NCBI GenBank assembly: GCA_958450325.1
Contig: OY288247.1
Coordinates: forward strand, 54,873,701 to 54,937,700
Source of the DNA: Agrostemma githago
Taxonomy: Eukaryota > Streptophyta > Magnoliopsida > Caryophyllales > Caryophyllaceae
DNA length: 64,000 nucleotides
Direction: 5' to 3'
The notes under the pieces are model-generated. The model worked only from the letters and a program-made list of their open reading frames with translations, was not told the origin of the DNA and ran no database searches. Of this stretch, positions 1 to 11,033 are shown piece by piece (positions within the stretch are counted from its first letter, which is position 1; each line of letters opens with the position of its first letter). The translations under genes and the position numbers were made by a program.

Positions 1-65
1 AGCACTGCTATAATTGTCAAATTTTCGCCAACGTTCAACATATACCGTCATCCCTACTATACACC

Positions 66-469
66 ATGACATCACCATGGCCATTTTCGACGTGGGGTAT
101 TGATATAATTGGAAAGGTGAACCCTTCCGGGACGGGAGATCACTATTTCATTTTGGTGGCTATCGACTATTTCACCAAATGGGTCGAAGCCGAGTCATAC
201 CGGATCTTGAATGCCAAGCATGTTGCCAAATTTATCCAAAATAAGATTATATGCCGGTACGGGATCCCGCACGAGTTTATTAGTGATCACGGGACCCATT
301 TCGAAGCCGAAACCGCTACTTTGCTAGCAAAATATAAAATCCAAAGGCATACATCTTCGCCTTACCGTCCCCAAACAAATGGAGCGGTAAAGGCTGCTAA
401 TAAAACAATTGTCACCATACTTAAAAAGATGGCTGATAATTACCGGACTGGCCCGACAAAATACCCTTT
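66..469 (+). pseudogene. Integrase core of Tat element A (5' fragment, interrupted)
   Basis: This encodes the DDE core of a Ty3/gypsy integrase, which inserts element cDNA into the host chromosome. Landmarks are WGIDIIG (first acidic residue), FILVAIDYFTKWVEAES, YGIPHEFISDHGTHF (second acidic residue) and YRPQTNGAVKAANKTI. At the position of the third catalytic residue the family normally has Glu (NG-x-V-E-x-x-N); here it is Lys, while copy B at about 14.66 kb keeps Glu. The frame is cut at 470 by the solo LTR, after which translation is LTR sequence. Reading resumes at 3488. The copy cannot be active. Confidence 0.88.
465..469. repeat. Target-site duplication, left copy (CCTTT) of the solo LTR
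   Basis: CCTTT directly precedes TGTAATCCCC and is repeated at 3483-3487, directly after the terminal ...TTACA. Element B has a single copy of this site, so it is a true duplication. Confidence 0.85.
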
Positions 470-3400
470 TGTAATCCCCTATAAATTCTAACGCAATACA
501 GTGGCGGAAACACTGTAGATTTGAAATTAAAACACACTGATGTTCTATATCACACTGTAGTTTCGAGATTAAAACACACTGTAGATTTGAGATTAAAAAG
601 AACGGTCAGTCAATACAAAGGCCACTTTTTACAAAAGAGCTAAAAATAAAAATCCTTCAAATGGGTTTAACAATCCATAAACATACATAATTAAAGCAGA
701 GTAGGATCCATGCCACTCGCTAGCGCACACCAAACCCGGAACACATAATACCTGTCATGTTATAAACATAACAGCCACAATTCAGTGGGGAGTAACTCAG
801 GCAGTTCTCCCAGCCATATTACATAATATATAGGCAATAGAAGCATAATATATGAAAATAGATTAAACTCAAAGCATTATATATATCAAAATAAATTCAA
901 AACCAGAAAACAATTCAGCAGCCTGACGGCGTCAAAATGAATAATGGAATATAAAACCGATGATAAGTACAGCTTTTACTGCAAGAGATATGTCAAAACA
1001 ACACCGAAGTGTAACTTAGTGCCCACGAAGCGACCCTAAGCCTCACTGGTTAAGGAACTCAGTGCCCACGAAGCGACTCCTAAGCCCTCTCACCAGACAA
1101 CTCAAACTATAATAGGACTGCGTTCAGCGAGGTCCTAGCCTAAGTACATGCGCATGACTCCTGAGCATAAACGATACCAAGTTCGACAATCAATGTATCC
1201 CTGACGCAAATACACTGACCATATAGCTGATGGTAACAACCAACATATCCTAGACTTATATACTGTACATTCTCATTTCCAACATTATTCCATATTCAAA
1301 CCAATAAATATTTTATCCGAAGATATCTTAAATATTCCCAAAATAGTAACCTTCCAAATATAGAAACTTTCTTCAAATAGTAACTTTCCAAAATAGGTAT
1401 TATTATAATTAGAAAACGTTTAATATATGAGTTATATAAAATATTTAATATTAGGCCTTGAGACATAAACATTATATTTATTAGATAAATATATAATTAA
1501 TGATTAAAAGTCAAGGAAAGTAAAAATCATAATTATTTCTAAAAAGGGTTGGAGTTTAAGTAAGTAAAATTAATAAATTATAAGTTTACAGATTTTTCAG
1601 AATTTCACTGTCTTACTATAAATTTCATATTAAAATCATTAAAAATGAAAACAATGTAAGATCAGTGAGGTTGAAACCTTTAGAAGCTTAACTACAACCT
1701 TTGTTTCTGGATAAAATCGAAATTATTAACTTAAGAGCGGTTTTCATTCGTATTTTTGTAAACTGACAGAATCTGTCACCCGATCGTATTCCTTTAATAA
1801 AACATGTTTACAAATTTATTTTAAAACAAATCCAATTAGAAATATTAACTAGACTCTTTATAGTTAATGTACGTAAATTATCAAAATTAAATTTAAAGTT
1901 TATCATAGGTTTTAAATTTGGTTTTACCACAACTGACAGATTCGCAAACTAATCCGTCACATTTTCATAAACGATTTTTTGTGACGAAACTACTTGGAAT
2001 TAATTTACAAAATTTAATAGACGTATAATAAACTTAAAATAAACAGTAGCCTCTTTTCAAACTTTTCGAAAATAAGATCTGTAAACAGGAGTAAAAATCG
2101 TACAAAAGTACTAACAGATTCGAAAACATGCTGTAACTTTACTAAAAACAATAAAACTTTCAATTTGATAATTCATATTAAAAATCACAAAAAATTAAGA
2201 AATTAATTTTTATTCATACGTTTTAGTCTCGGCCCTATAATAATTTTTAGAAATTGAAACATATCATCATAATAAAATAGTAAACATATTTATAAAATTA
2301 GATTTAAAACGATACTACAAGCAACTACAACATATATATCATGCAATACCGAGTCATGCCATCATGTGTTACCTTCATCGAGATCCGAGTTAATAAAATA
2401 ACCATCTTCATCGGATCTAGCACGATAGCCTACGAAAAATTAAAACATATGGTATTTGAACCACATAAGAAAGGATTAGAAAGAGGGAAACGAGATGGAG
2501 AAAAAGAGTAATTAAATTACCTTTGAGATTGGAATGAAAACGGACGGATTTAAGAATCGGATTGATGAACGAAATAAGGTAAGCACTGGCTGATTTGTGT
2601 GAGAAACAGCAGCAGCACAGCAGCAACGCAGCAATGAAGGAAGACTAATAGAAGAGAGTTTGTGTTTGGATGGTTTACCAGATGTGAATAAAGAGGAATA
2701 GAAGTAGGAAAATTAAGATTGCTATTAAATAATAAGAGTAGTGTTTTAGTTGTATAACACGATTGAAATCGAGGAAAACTAGGAGTCTCTTGCAAAAAGA
2801 TTTTGATAGCCACTAGGAGGATAAGAGGAAGGTTAGTCTTCCTAAAAGATAATAACATGTGATTAATAAAATTAATATAAAGAGTAAACTAAAGTCAACA
2901 AATAATTGACTAGCTCCAAAACACGTTAACATTGGACTCAATTTGGGTAAGGAAATAATTCACGGTGTGATCGAAATCATTAATAAAAATAAATAATTTG
3001 CTTACAAATAAATTGGGTTAAAATCGCATGAGAAAAAGAATTAGGCCCAAACTTCGAGATGAGCTAAAATATTATTTTGTCGCAACATTAAATATTTGGG
3101 TCTGGTTCGAAGTTGATAAAAATAATTAGTTGACTAGAGAAATCAAATGGGTCAATCTCAAGTTTAAATAATTGTTTTAAAGGAAGTAAAGTTTCTCGAC
3201 GAATAAGTAGTTTCCAACGAAAAATGAATTACATTGATTTCTCGAAAACAAAACGATAATTATTCAATGAAAGTTTAATAAAATGGTTTCCTGAGGAAAT
3301 AATAAAATGACTTAACGAGTTTCGAGTTGAAGTAGAAATTCGAGGAAAAATAAATATTTTAGGAGTTTAAGACGAAGTCAACGTAAGTCCAATAAGAACT

Positions 3401-3482
3401 AAAATTAAGGATTACGAGTAAGATCGTAAACAAAATAAAAATACAAATACGAATTTAATTTATAAAAATTAGGGGTGTTACA
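470..3482 (-). mobile_element. Solo LTR of a second Ty3/gypsy family (possibly Tekay-type) inside integrase A
   Basis: The plus-strand ends are TGTAATCCCC at 470 and GGGGTGTTACA at 3482, the TG...CA ends of an LTR. The exact 5-bp duplication CCTTT sits at 465-469 and 3483-3487, and the empty site is seen in copy B near 14740. Read on the minus strand it starts TGTAACACCCC, a start I associate with long LTRs of plant chromoviruses such as Tekay/Del; that family call is inference. The 3,013 bp are AT-rich. The minus-strand reading frames at 2417-2858 resemble no known protein. With no internal domains or second LTR, it fits an LTR-LTR recombination product; a LARD is the alternative. Confidence 0.8.
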
Positions 3483-3487
3483 CCTTT

Positions 3488-3961
3488 GCCCTATGGGGGT
3501 ACCGGACATCGATCTGTACTGCAACCGGGGCAAATCCATATTATATGACATACGGAATGGAAGCAGTCCAGCCAGTCGAATTGGAAGTACCGTCTCTCAG
3601 AATTCTGCTAGAAAGCCAAGTGCCCGAAGCGGATTGGGTTCAAGCTCGATATGACTCATTAGTTCTTTTGGACGAACGACGGTCTCGGGCCCTCAATAAC
3701 ATCCAAATATATCAAAAGAGGATTCAACGGGCTTTTAACAAAAGAGTTAGGCCCAGGAATATCAAAGAAGGGGATCTGGTTCTCAAATCAGTTCGCACCT
3801 TACTACCGGTTGACCCAAGAGGAAAATTCAAACCCAATTGGGCTGGGCCATATCTGGTAAAGAAGGTTCTATCGGGAGGAGCAGTGATGCTGACAGACCT
3901 GGACGGGAATGAATTTGTCAACCCGACCAACTTGTACCAGTTGAAGCGTTACTACCCATAA
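3488..3961 (+). pseudogene. Integrase C-terminal part of Tat element A
   Basis: This continues the integrase after the solo LTR. It carries the distal core (MTYGMEAVQPVELEVPSLRI), a basic region with paired coils (SRALNNIQIYQKRIQRAFNKR) and the C-terminal SH3-like module with GDLVLKSVR, GKFKPNWAGPYLVKKVLSGG and ending KRYYP-stop. This C-terminal type is usual for plant Tat elements and helps bind DNA. From 3545 it is open for 138 codons. It matches element B at 14814-15223 almost residue for residue, without B's small frameshift near 15147. Confidence 0.85.
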
Positions 3962-4377
3962 GCCTTATCTCAATGTCATTTGCAAAAACTTTATAAAATT
4001 TGTCTTTTTTTTATAAATTTTTTTAAAAAAAATTATAAGCAAGTCAATAAGTTAGGATTATTTATCCTGCTGTCGCACATCTCGAACTAATAGTCTTGAT
4101 GTATTTCGAAATTGCAAAAAATCTACGCCTGAACTACGTTTGGTTTGATTCCACTAATTGTGGATACGTAGGCAGCCCCTCAAAAGGGCACAACCACCGC
4201 AATGACGAAAAGACAGAAACGGTTTCACTAATAGAATGCTTTTATTATTAAAAAAATGATAAACTCGGGAGTTCCAAATTACAAAAAAACCACGAAAAAA
4301 CCACAAAACGAAAACACACAACAAAAATAGTAATAATATCCAAATAATAATAATAATAATAAAAGGAGACAGTTATC
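3962..4377. other. Non-coding 3' region of Tat element A between the convergent ORFs
   Basis: This AT-rich stretch lies between the integrase stop and the stop of the antisense gene, so both end here. The same block follows the integrase in element B (15224-15603), including the shared string TGTGGATACGTAGGCA. It probably carries the 3' ends of both transcripts. No ORF is credible. Confidence 0.6.
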
Positions 4378-6168
4378 TAGGGCATCTTGCCCTTGCCTTT
4401 GTCTTTCGGGTCATGAGGAGCCCAGGGACGTCGAGGCGGGGGCGAGCGTTCCCGGATGACAAGGGAAACCTCTTTAGCTCGGGTCCGCTTCTTCGACAGC
4501 GGGTCTTCAGCTATCGTTACAGGCTCAAGTCGAGCCCGTATGTGCTCCGGCAACCTATCCCTAGGACCAAGTCGGTCCTGGACTGATAGTCTAGGCCCTA
4601 GTCTCCTCTCCAAGTCTGTCTGGGGGCTCACTTCCCTCCGAGCACCTCTAGCACTGGACCCCCCAGTTCGAGTCCTAGCTTTTCCTCTCTGACCCGACAT
4701 TAGACAGACCAGGGTGGCCGGAGTCTCACCTTCATCAAATAAACCCCTATTATCTTTAACCTACTCTCGCCGAAGCAGGTCGAAGGCTTCATCGACCTTC
4801 AAGGCAGCACGAGTTTCGGCAGTCTCCGCTTTGGTCCACTTCTCATAAGAGTTGGACACCCAGATTGAATGAAGCGACTCGGGAACAGACCAAGTAACTC
4901 GGGTATACCACCTTTGTATCCAAGTGTCGCACATAATGTCGGTCAGCTGGGTAGGTTCACTCACAACTGCCTCGTTCTCCGGGATACGTTGAGACCACCC
5001 ATACTGCCTGAGTATGCGGTCGGGATAGAGGTGAACTGTCTGGCTGAGGGACAAAATCACCAGATAGCGCGCCTTATCTCTGGGCGCCAAACCCATCCAC
5101 GCATAAATGGGCCACCATGGAACCACCCATTGGATCAATGGACCGCGGTGGAATGATAATACTTCATCCCAATATTTCTGGTTGATAAGGCTGGATGAAT
5201 CAGTAGCCCGTCTCCTCGTCATCACTTAGTTGAACCAATATTGACTCGGGTCGAGGGGAGGCTCGATAATCGATAATCGATAACCTCTCAAATAGCCAGA
5301 GCTGAAAAGAACACGAGGCTTATGAGATTCCAGGACAATTTAGACATCTGCCCAGGGACACTCGGTCGAGTGCTTGGGGATCACTCGATCGAGTGACACC
5401 CCTTAAACAGAACAGTGGGCCTTTTTACGAAGCCACTCGATCGAGTGCCGGGGTGACTTGATTGAGTGCTCCCCTGTAGCGGGATATCGTGAAAAAAAAA
5501 ATCAAGAAAAAGGAAAAGCGATATACCTGCAGCAGACGGGTGCTCCCAGTCAAACGGGTTGACTCTTCCCTTTTGCGGTTGTCCAAGCCCTGAATGATCT
5601 CCCCCGTGATCAACCACGCAGGATTGTATTCCGTCTCCATTAGGTCAGCAATGACAAGAAGACGAACGCTGCCCACACATGACAGCAAGTCCAGATAGCC
5701 TTCAAAAGCATACACACGAAGCATGCAGAAAGTGAACGCCCTGCGGCTATAAATGGGCAAAACCCGGATATCGTACGGGTTCATGAATTTCTCAGCCATG
5801 GCAAGCAAAGAAATAGTATCCCCCTCAACCATGCGGGATACTTCAGCATGAGAGAGCCCTAAGAACTCCCGTAATTTCCTCCTAGGGTCTCGGACCGAGA
5901 AGGAGACAGCGGGACGGAGCAACGGGTTCCACCCCCCTATGGTAGCAATCTCCTCAGGGAGAGGACAGATCTCGCCCCGAGGAAAGGCGAAAACGTGGTA
6001 GGTATCGTCCCATTAAGACAGACAAGCGTCGAGGAAGTAGAGATCGACGTGCATCTGGCGAAACGAGAACAGTTGAAATATGCCTGTATGCTTTAGGGCT
6101 ACCTTATTCGCGTCCCTAAAATGGTGGGACCAAGCTTGCAACATGCCAATCAGACGCTTAATACCCAT
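4378..6168 (-). pseudogene. Antisense plant-mobile-domain-like gene (aORF) of element A, one intron, disrupted
   Basis: Exon 1 is 6168-5527 (ATG at 6168) and exon 2 is 5301-4378. They flank an intron with GT at 5526-5525 and AG at 5303-5302. Exon 1 has WDDTYHVFAFPRGEICPLP and ends TRLLQ. Exon 2 begins LWLFERLS and has QTVHLYPDRILRQYGWSQRI, resembling the plant mobile domain (PMD; MAIN/MAIL1 relatives) in the GE-x-C/T-x-LP and LRQYG-x-x-QRIP positions. The C-terminal tail is R/P/K-rich (RERSPPPRRP, DPKDKGKGK). Damage: a TAA in exon 1 where B has Tyr (before WDDTYHV), a frame shift where CGATTAT is repeated at about 5265-5282, and a stop after FDLLRRE. The PMD call is from memory of the family, not a search. 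Confidence 0.72.
5359..5468. repeat. Four-palindrome cassette T3, inside the aORF intron of element A
   Basis: Four 14-bp palindromes of the CACTCGATCGAGTG type start at 5359 (one mismatch, CACTCGGTCGAGTG), 5382, 5434 and 5455 (degenerate). The start-to-start steps are 23, 52 and 21 bp. The central spacer reads ...AACAGAACAGTGGGCC... The array lies in the intron of the antisense gene. In element B that intron is instead T-rich on the minus strand with no such palindromes. Confidence 0.85.
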
Positions 6169-6822
6169 AATTAAGTTTCTTGAAGGAGACAAGTTTTTCT
6201 TGAGGGAAAGAGGAATGGGGAATTGTGGTAAAGAAGGAACAGGGATTATGTATTCATAACACTAAAACCGTGGTAGCTCCCCTGCTGTTGTGCCACCTTT
6301 CCCCAAACGGGCCTAAGCATACAGGTCTGACCCTTGTCTCCTCCTACAGACATAGGATTTAAGTCATCCCGATCAGTCCTGTCAATTTTTCAAAATCCAA
6401 AAAAATTATGAAAATTTCAACTATCCAAATTTTTTATTCCCCAGCGCGAGTCGTATTTTGCCTAAATGTTGCATGCAAAACTTTATGTAACTGATACAGG
6501 TACAACTCGAAGCTTCAGAAGCAAGCCCGCACAATTCACATATCACCCCAGCGGAAAGTCTAAAGACGACATTTTCCCGATTTAGCACGGGATGGGCCAA
6601 CATATAGGCGCACCCGCGACTTACACGGCAAGTCCACAAATCCCCACGGATTTATCATTTTCAGCTCAGGTATGATTTCTAACTTGCAGCTGGCGAGCCC
6701 TTCACGCAAGTCCAATGGACTATAAGCGACCCGACCGGAAGTCTGCCAGGTCTTAATCCTCGATTGGCCTGGTAGCTACTCTGAATTTCGCCTTGTCCAA
6801 CCCTCAGTAAGAGTGGGGGCTC
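6169..6822. promoter_or_regulatory. aORF promoter region and 3' untranslated region of Tat element A
   Basis: The region upstream of the antisense ATG aligns with 27036-27219 and 39814-40281 of element B. Where B has a good TATA box (27135-27142, minus), A has a degraded TTATGAATACA-like string near 6245-6260. The rest, from CCCCAGCGCGAGTC at about 6440 on, is shared with B but non-coding; ORFs there do not look real. It ends in the PPT. Confidence 0.5.
6811..6822 (+). promoter_or_regulatory. Polypurine tract of Tat element A
   Basis: GAGTGGGGGCTC abuts the LTR start TGTAGACACC at 6823. Element B has the equivalent CAGAGTGGGGGGCTC before 40282. It serves as the plus-strand primer in reverse transcription. 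Confidence 0.8.
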
Positions 6823-7208
6823 TGTAGACACCCGCATTTGGCTGCTAGTGTCTATAGCAGTCTCCAACAAAACACCCGATGGTGATCGGACGCAAACGTG
6901 CTTTAACGCGCTCGAATATGGCCTCGGAATCAGTAATGTCCGGCATGGGCGTTTAGCGGGGTACAAATCTCACAAAACTGACCTCAAATTCAGGCCTAGT
7001 GAGCCATTTCCAATAAAATGAGACTAATTTGGGCCAAAACCGACACCAAAAATAAAAAACGTCTTTTAGCGACCGGGTCAAAACCCGGTCAAAGACGAAT
7101 CCGTCACATAAAGTCAACCAGGTGCGTTTCTAGAAGATTGCGCCAATCACCCTTTTTCAAAAAAATTCAAAAGTCAACTCCTTCCTAAAAAAGCTCACCC
7201 GCGTGATC

Positions 7209-7318
7209 CACTCGATCGAGTGGATTGGCCTCACTCGATCGAGTGGAGCCACAAAAACCGAACAGACCCATTATTTTAGGGCACTCGATCGAGTGCACTA
7301 GGGCCACTCGATCGAGTG
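7209..7318. repeat. Four-palindrome cassette T1, upstream of the LTR TATA box (A)
   Basis: Four perfect 14-bp palindromes CACTCGATCGAGTG start at 7209, 7232, 7282 and 7305 (steps 23, 50, 23 bp); the first and third extend to 16 bp. The central spacer contains CAAAAACCGAACAGACCC. The last palindrome ends 23 bp before the TATA box at 7342. The position suggests enhancer or operator-like sites for a dimeric DNA-binding protein; that role is inference. Confidence 0.9.
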
Positions 7319-7341
7319 ACCTTAGGTCGTGGGGTTTCTTC

Positions 7342-7349
7342 TATAAATA
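7342..7349 (+). promoter_or_regulatory. LTR promoter TATA box (element A)
   Basis: TATAAATA in a GC-rich context follows cassette T1. Equivalent boxes occur at 40853 (B) and 61872 (E). It likely drives genomic RNA, with R starting about 30 bp downstream. Confidence 0.75.
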
Positions 7350-8297
7350 CCCCGTCAACCCTCTACATTTCATCAACTTTTTCAGCCAACTTTCACCTTC
7401 AAAAACCCTCATATTTCAGCCATAACTTACAACATCATACACACACATATTCACATACATCTCGAGAGCAAAAACTCGTAAAATCCATCCCTAAAAAACC
7501 CCCCCACACACACCATCAACTCTTCCTACGTATCTCGACGTTCCCGCGCCTTTGCCGCCATTTGACGAACCGTATTCCGAGAAACAAGAGCGTGTAGGTT
7601 GAGGGTGTGACATTCAACACCGACATTTATTTCTCCCTTTTCTTTTTGTTTTCTTCGTCATTATTTATATGTATGCATATGTATTATAATTAGTTGATAG
7701 TAACGACACCACTACTATTACTAACATCTAACATTTTCTTTATCGCATTTAACCGCTAACTTTGTTTATTATTAATTTTCGTCATATTGATATTAATACC
7801 GCATACATATATAAATCTATAAACCGTATTCGGGTTAAACCTGTTTAACTACGACTATTGCACAAAGTCCTTTTAATCCCTTTACGAGCCGCGATAGTGC
7901 TGGCGCCCTTTCGAGGAGCACCGCCCTAAGCACTCAAGGGCGTAACGCGATCGTAATAGTACGTAGTTGAACGTGTCTAATTCCATTTTTAAGGGTCGGT
8001 GCGAAACCCGTTGACGCTAAACCAAGCATCACGTAATCCGTAAGGATTATTAAAGATGACGTAACGCGGAGGGAATCAATTTCGTCCCGGTCCGATTCAA
8101 AATAATTTTATACCATCCTTTTCAAAAAATCTCCGATAACGGTCTCGTAATCCTAACATGCACATTACGAGTATCGAAAACCGAGTCGAATATAAGTCAT
8201 GTTATATTTGTATGTGACTCAGTTAATTATCGATTTTAAAACCACTTTTAATTTCATATAGCCCTTTACGAAATTGAGCAATAGCTCGTACAGGGGG

Positions 8298-8406
8298 CAC
8301 TCGATCGAGTGCCATAGGCTACTCGATCGAGTAGCACCCCAAAAAAGAGGCAGTAGACCCGTAAGAAGGTCACTCGATCGAGTCCATGCTATGACTCGAT
8401 CGAGTG
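8298..8406. repeat. Four-palindrome cassette T2, downstream part of LTR A
   Basis: Palindromes start at 8298 (CACTCGATCGAGTG), 8320 (TACTCGATCGAGTA), 8371 and 8393, steps 22, 51, 22 bp. The two right-hand ones have asymmetric ends. The spacer contains CAAAAAAGAGGCAGTAGACCC. In LTRs B and E the same LTR position holds GCGAGTCGC-type arrays instead. Confidence 0.88.
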
Positions 8407-9497
8407 GACTTCTTTATTCAACAAAACCGAGAGCTTCAAACATCATTCAAGCCTCGTCTTTTTTTTTACGACTCCGGTCGTCGCGTGCAAAGTCGATCAC
8501 GTGATCTTCCTTTCTAAAATCCATGCATTTTAATTCACCTTCACGACTTTGATCAACGTCTTCCACGATTAGTTATGTGTCGGCGACTCCTTAGTCGTAT
8601 CCGATGCATGACTAATCTATACACCATTTTTTGCTATGATAAGTCGGGACAAGAAATCGAGATTCGGGATCGAGCTAGCACCACGCTTAGGTCCCATACG
8701 TGGGCGCGTATTAAAATCTCCGTCCTTCGCTTAGTATACAACATAATGTGTGCTTAATCAAAGTTTGTCCATTTATTAAACTGACAGTCTTGTTTATATT
8801 TACTATATACGGGTCCGTTCATATTATTATTATTACCATAATTCCACCTTCGTTCGTTATTTTTTTGTTTTGGCCGGGTTGTATTTCCGCCCGTGTAACT
8901 TGTAACCGATTTGCTTTATGTTCGTTTTTTTATTTGTTTGCGTTTCACCGCTTATAAATGAACAATCACATGTTAAATCACCTCGGCCATAATTTAAATG
9001 CATTAAAATGATGTAGCAACCCATTCGATATTTATATCTCGTAAAACGTTGTTTGCATAATATTTTACCGGATTACTAACGCGCATATTAGAAAGTCAAA
9101 CGATGTCTTAGTAGAGGCCGCTAAGTGCAGGCGGGGTTGGGTGTCCTTAGTGGGCTTCCCAACACGTACCCTCACCCCTTACTCAAAACCTCGGTTTCCA
9201 GATGCCCGAAACCGTTGGCGCACGAGAGTCATTCAATACACGATAACCGGTAGTGACGGTATCGGTATCGCAATGCAAAGGGACGAGCCCAATAAACTCT
9301 GAAATAGAAACGGGCCATACTTTGTGTGCGGCCCATAACGATATAGAGTGGGCTCGAATGGGTCCGAACTCCCACAAAGTTCGGTGGCGACTCCTAATTC
9401 GACTTAACTTTCAATTCGACCCATCTCATATGGAGATTCATTCGCCTCCTCAAACCCGCGCGTGGCCGCGTCGGGGTGGACCTACGTCATGTCCACA

Positions 9498-10085
9498 GAA
9501 GGTTTCACTAAATACATTCAAAGGTGGAGGGCCGAAAGCGTGAAGCTAGTCGACAAGCCCAGCGAAAAAGTCTTAGTGGAGGCTTTCGTTAAGAATCTCC
9601 TACCTTCTTACCGGGTCCATCTCCGGTACGCTGTCATACCTAATTTTGCCACCTTAACCGAAATGGGTACGAGAATCGAAGATGACTTGAGGTTAGAGAG
9701 CCTTACTAAGGCCTCTGCCAAGGGATATCAAGGGGCTAGTTCATCTTCCAACAAGCCCGCAACTACAACTGCGGCCCGTAGCATCTTTGACGAGGTCAAT
9801 CTACTAGATACCTCGTCCATAAAGAATACTCCGACTCGGGCATTCACTGACATAGGGACTACCTATACTCATGCCTTACAAAGGTTATCCTCAAAGGGCC
9901 TAATCCAGCCGATAGGCCCGATTCCGGAAGTCCCAATCGAGAAACAATCCAAAAGCTATAATATCCAGGCCTACTCTCATTATCACCGAGGTAACGGGCA
10001 CGACACAGAAAAGTGCTGGAAGTTGAAACATCTCATCCAGGACTTGATCGAAAGCGGAAAAATACCATTGCCCGGAGACAAATAG
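9498..10085 (+). pseudogene. gag C-terminal part of Tat element B
   Basis: The reading frame carries FTKYIQRWRAESVKLVDKPS, the conserved Y-x-x-RWR gag region, and near its end YHRGNGHDTEKCWKLKH, the zinc-knuckle-like motif of Tat gag proteins. The first Cys expected before the HRG block appears as Ser (YSHYHRG). It ends with stop TAG at 10083. The N-terminal half of gag is missing: the frame enters from the LTR of element A at 9497/9498 without a start of its own. Gag forms the virus-like particle that packages element RNA. Confidence 0.75.
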
Positions 10086-10277
10086 AGCAATAAAGAAAAC
10101 CCGTTCAGTACCCATGCCATCTTCTCTGGAGACGTGATCGACTGTTCTCATCTAATTTCTCCTTTTATCCCACAAATTAACGGGATATAGAACGACGATG
10201 AAGATGACGTTTACTTACCAAAAGGGGAAGTTGTCCCTATCACCCCTGAGGAAGTCCGGAAGGCTAAATGCAAAGCC

Positions 10278-11033
10278 TTGGCCAGCAGCCACCACGTCAC
10301 CACCGGCCGCTCCACCCCGGAGGCCGCCACCGAGCCAGCGAAGGTTGAATCAACCCCTGAAGAGTCAAATGCTGATACGGCTCTGGTCAAACAGCTAAAA
10401 AGGGCTCGAGTGGATCTCACCATATGGCAGCTTTTGGTTAGTTCTCAAGAACGTCGAGAGGCGCTTACTAAGGCCTTCGATCAAATCAAGGTCGACTCAT
10501 TGGTTACCCCAACTGAAATGGTAGCGACCATCATGCCCTATCTCAAGGGCAAATCTAAGGAAGAAGGCCCACTCATCAATTTCTCAGAGTCCGACTTGCC
10601 ACCGTTCGGGACGACCCACAACTTAGCCCTTTACGTTACGGTCATCTGCCGGGGCAAGTATCTCCCGATGACCCTGATCAATGACGGGTCCGCTGTAAAC
10701 GTCCTTCCTTTAAGGACTGCTAAGGCCCTTGGCATCACCGAAGCCGATTATCTCCAAACGGCGCAAACCATTCAGGCTTTCGACGGAAGCCCAAAATCGG
10801 TTGCTGGGGCCGTCAAATTAACAATTATAACCGGCCCGATAGAAAAAGAGCTAGAATTTCAGGTGATTAATGTCACCTCATCTTTCAATCTGCTACTCGG
10901 GAGACCATGGATTCACGCGGTCAAAGCTGTATCCTCCACGCTCCACAGGAAAGTCAAGATGCTTCTACAAGACGGTGTCGTCACTCTCGAAGCTACTCCC
11001 ATAACCGTAGCAAGCTGCAATACGGCGGGCTAG
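10278..11033 (+). pseudogene. Aspartic protease region of Tat element B
   Basis: The 251-codon frame includes LINDGSAVNVLPLRTAKALG (about residues 136-155), the D-x/G-S active-site loop of retrotransposon pepsin-like proteases, and LLLGRPWIHAVKAVSS, the second conserved hairpin of the fold. The element protease processes the Gag-Pol polyprotein. Stops separate it from gag (10083) and RT, so the original polyprotein is broken. The frame upstream to about 10090 (FSGDVIDCSHLISPFIPQIN) is probably its N-terminal linker. Confidence 0.75.

Larger units (their letters stand above)
1..9497 (+). mobile_element. Ty3/gypsy Tat-lineage element A, 3' part, ending in its 3' LTR
   Basis: The element runs in from the left edge. 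In order it has an integrase core (to 469), the integrase C-terminal part (3488-3961), a non-coding stretch, an antisense gene (4378-6168), a PPT (6811-6822) and the 3' LTR (6823-9497). A 3 kb solo LTR interrupts the integrase. The same order and closely similar sequence are seen in element B at 14.3-16.6, 26.4-27.2 and 39.8-40.3 kb, which defines the family. It is coding-dead: the integrase is split, its last catalytic acidic residue is changed, and the antisense gene has stops. The 5' half and left TSD are outside the window. Confidence 0.88.
6823..9497 (+). repeat. 3' LTR of Tat element A (2,675 bp)
   Basis: It runs from TGTAGACACC (6823) to ATGTCCACA (9497). The start is shared with LTRs at 40282 and 61272 and, as TGTAAATACC, at 60154. 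The end is shared with 42509 and 63780. It has a TATA box at 7342-7349 with palindrome cassette T1 directly upstream, and a second cassette T2 about 1 kb downstream. The block around GTAGGTTGAGGGTGT (about 7595) is conserved in all copies. It is followed directly by gag of another element, not by a PBS. Confidence 0.88.

Noticed and set aside
2417..2858. Two minus-strand ORFs (69 and 102 codons) inside the solo LTR
   Set aside because: Cys/Leu-rich runs without any family resemblance, in AT-rich LTR sequence; no start context or partner.
7316..7597. ORFs just downstream of the LTR A TATA box
   Set aside because: They lie in the transcribed LTR leader, are not kept in LTRs B and E, and have no domain.
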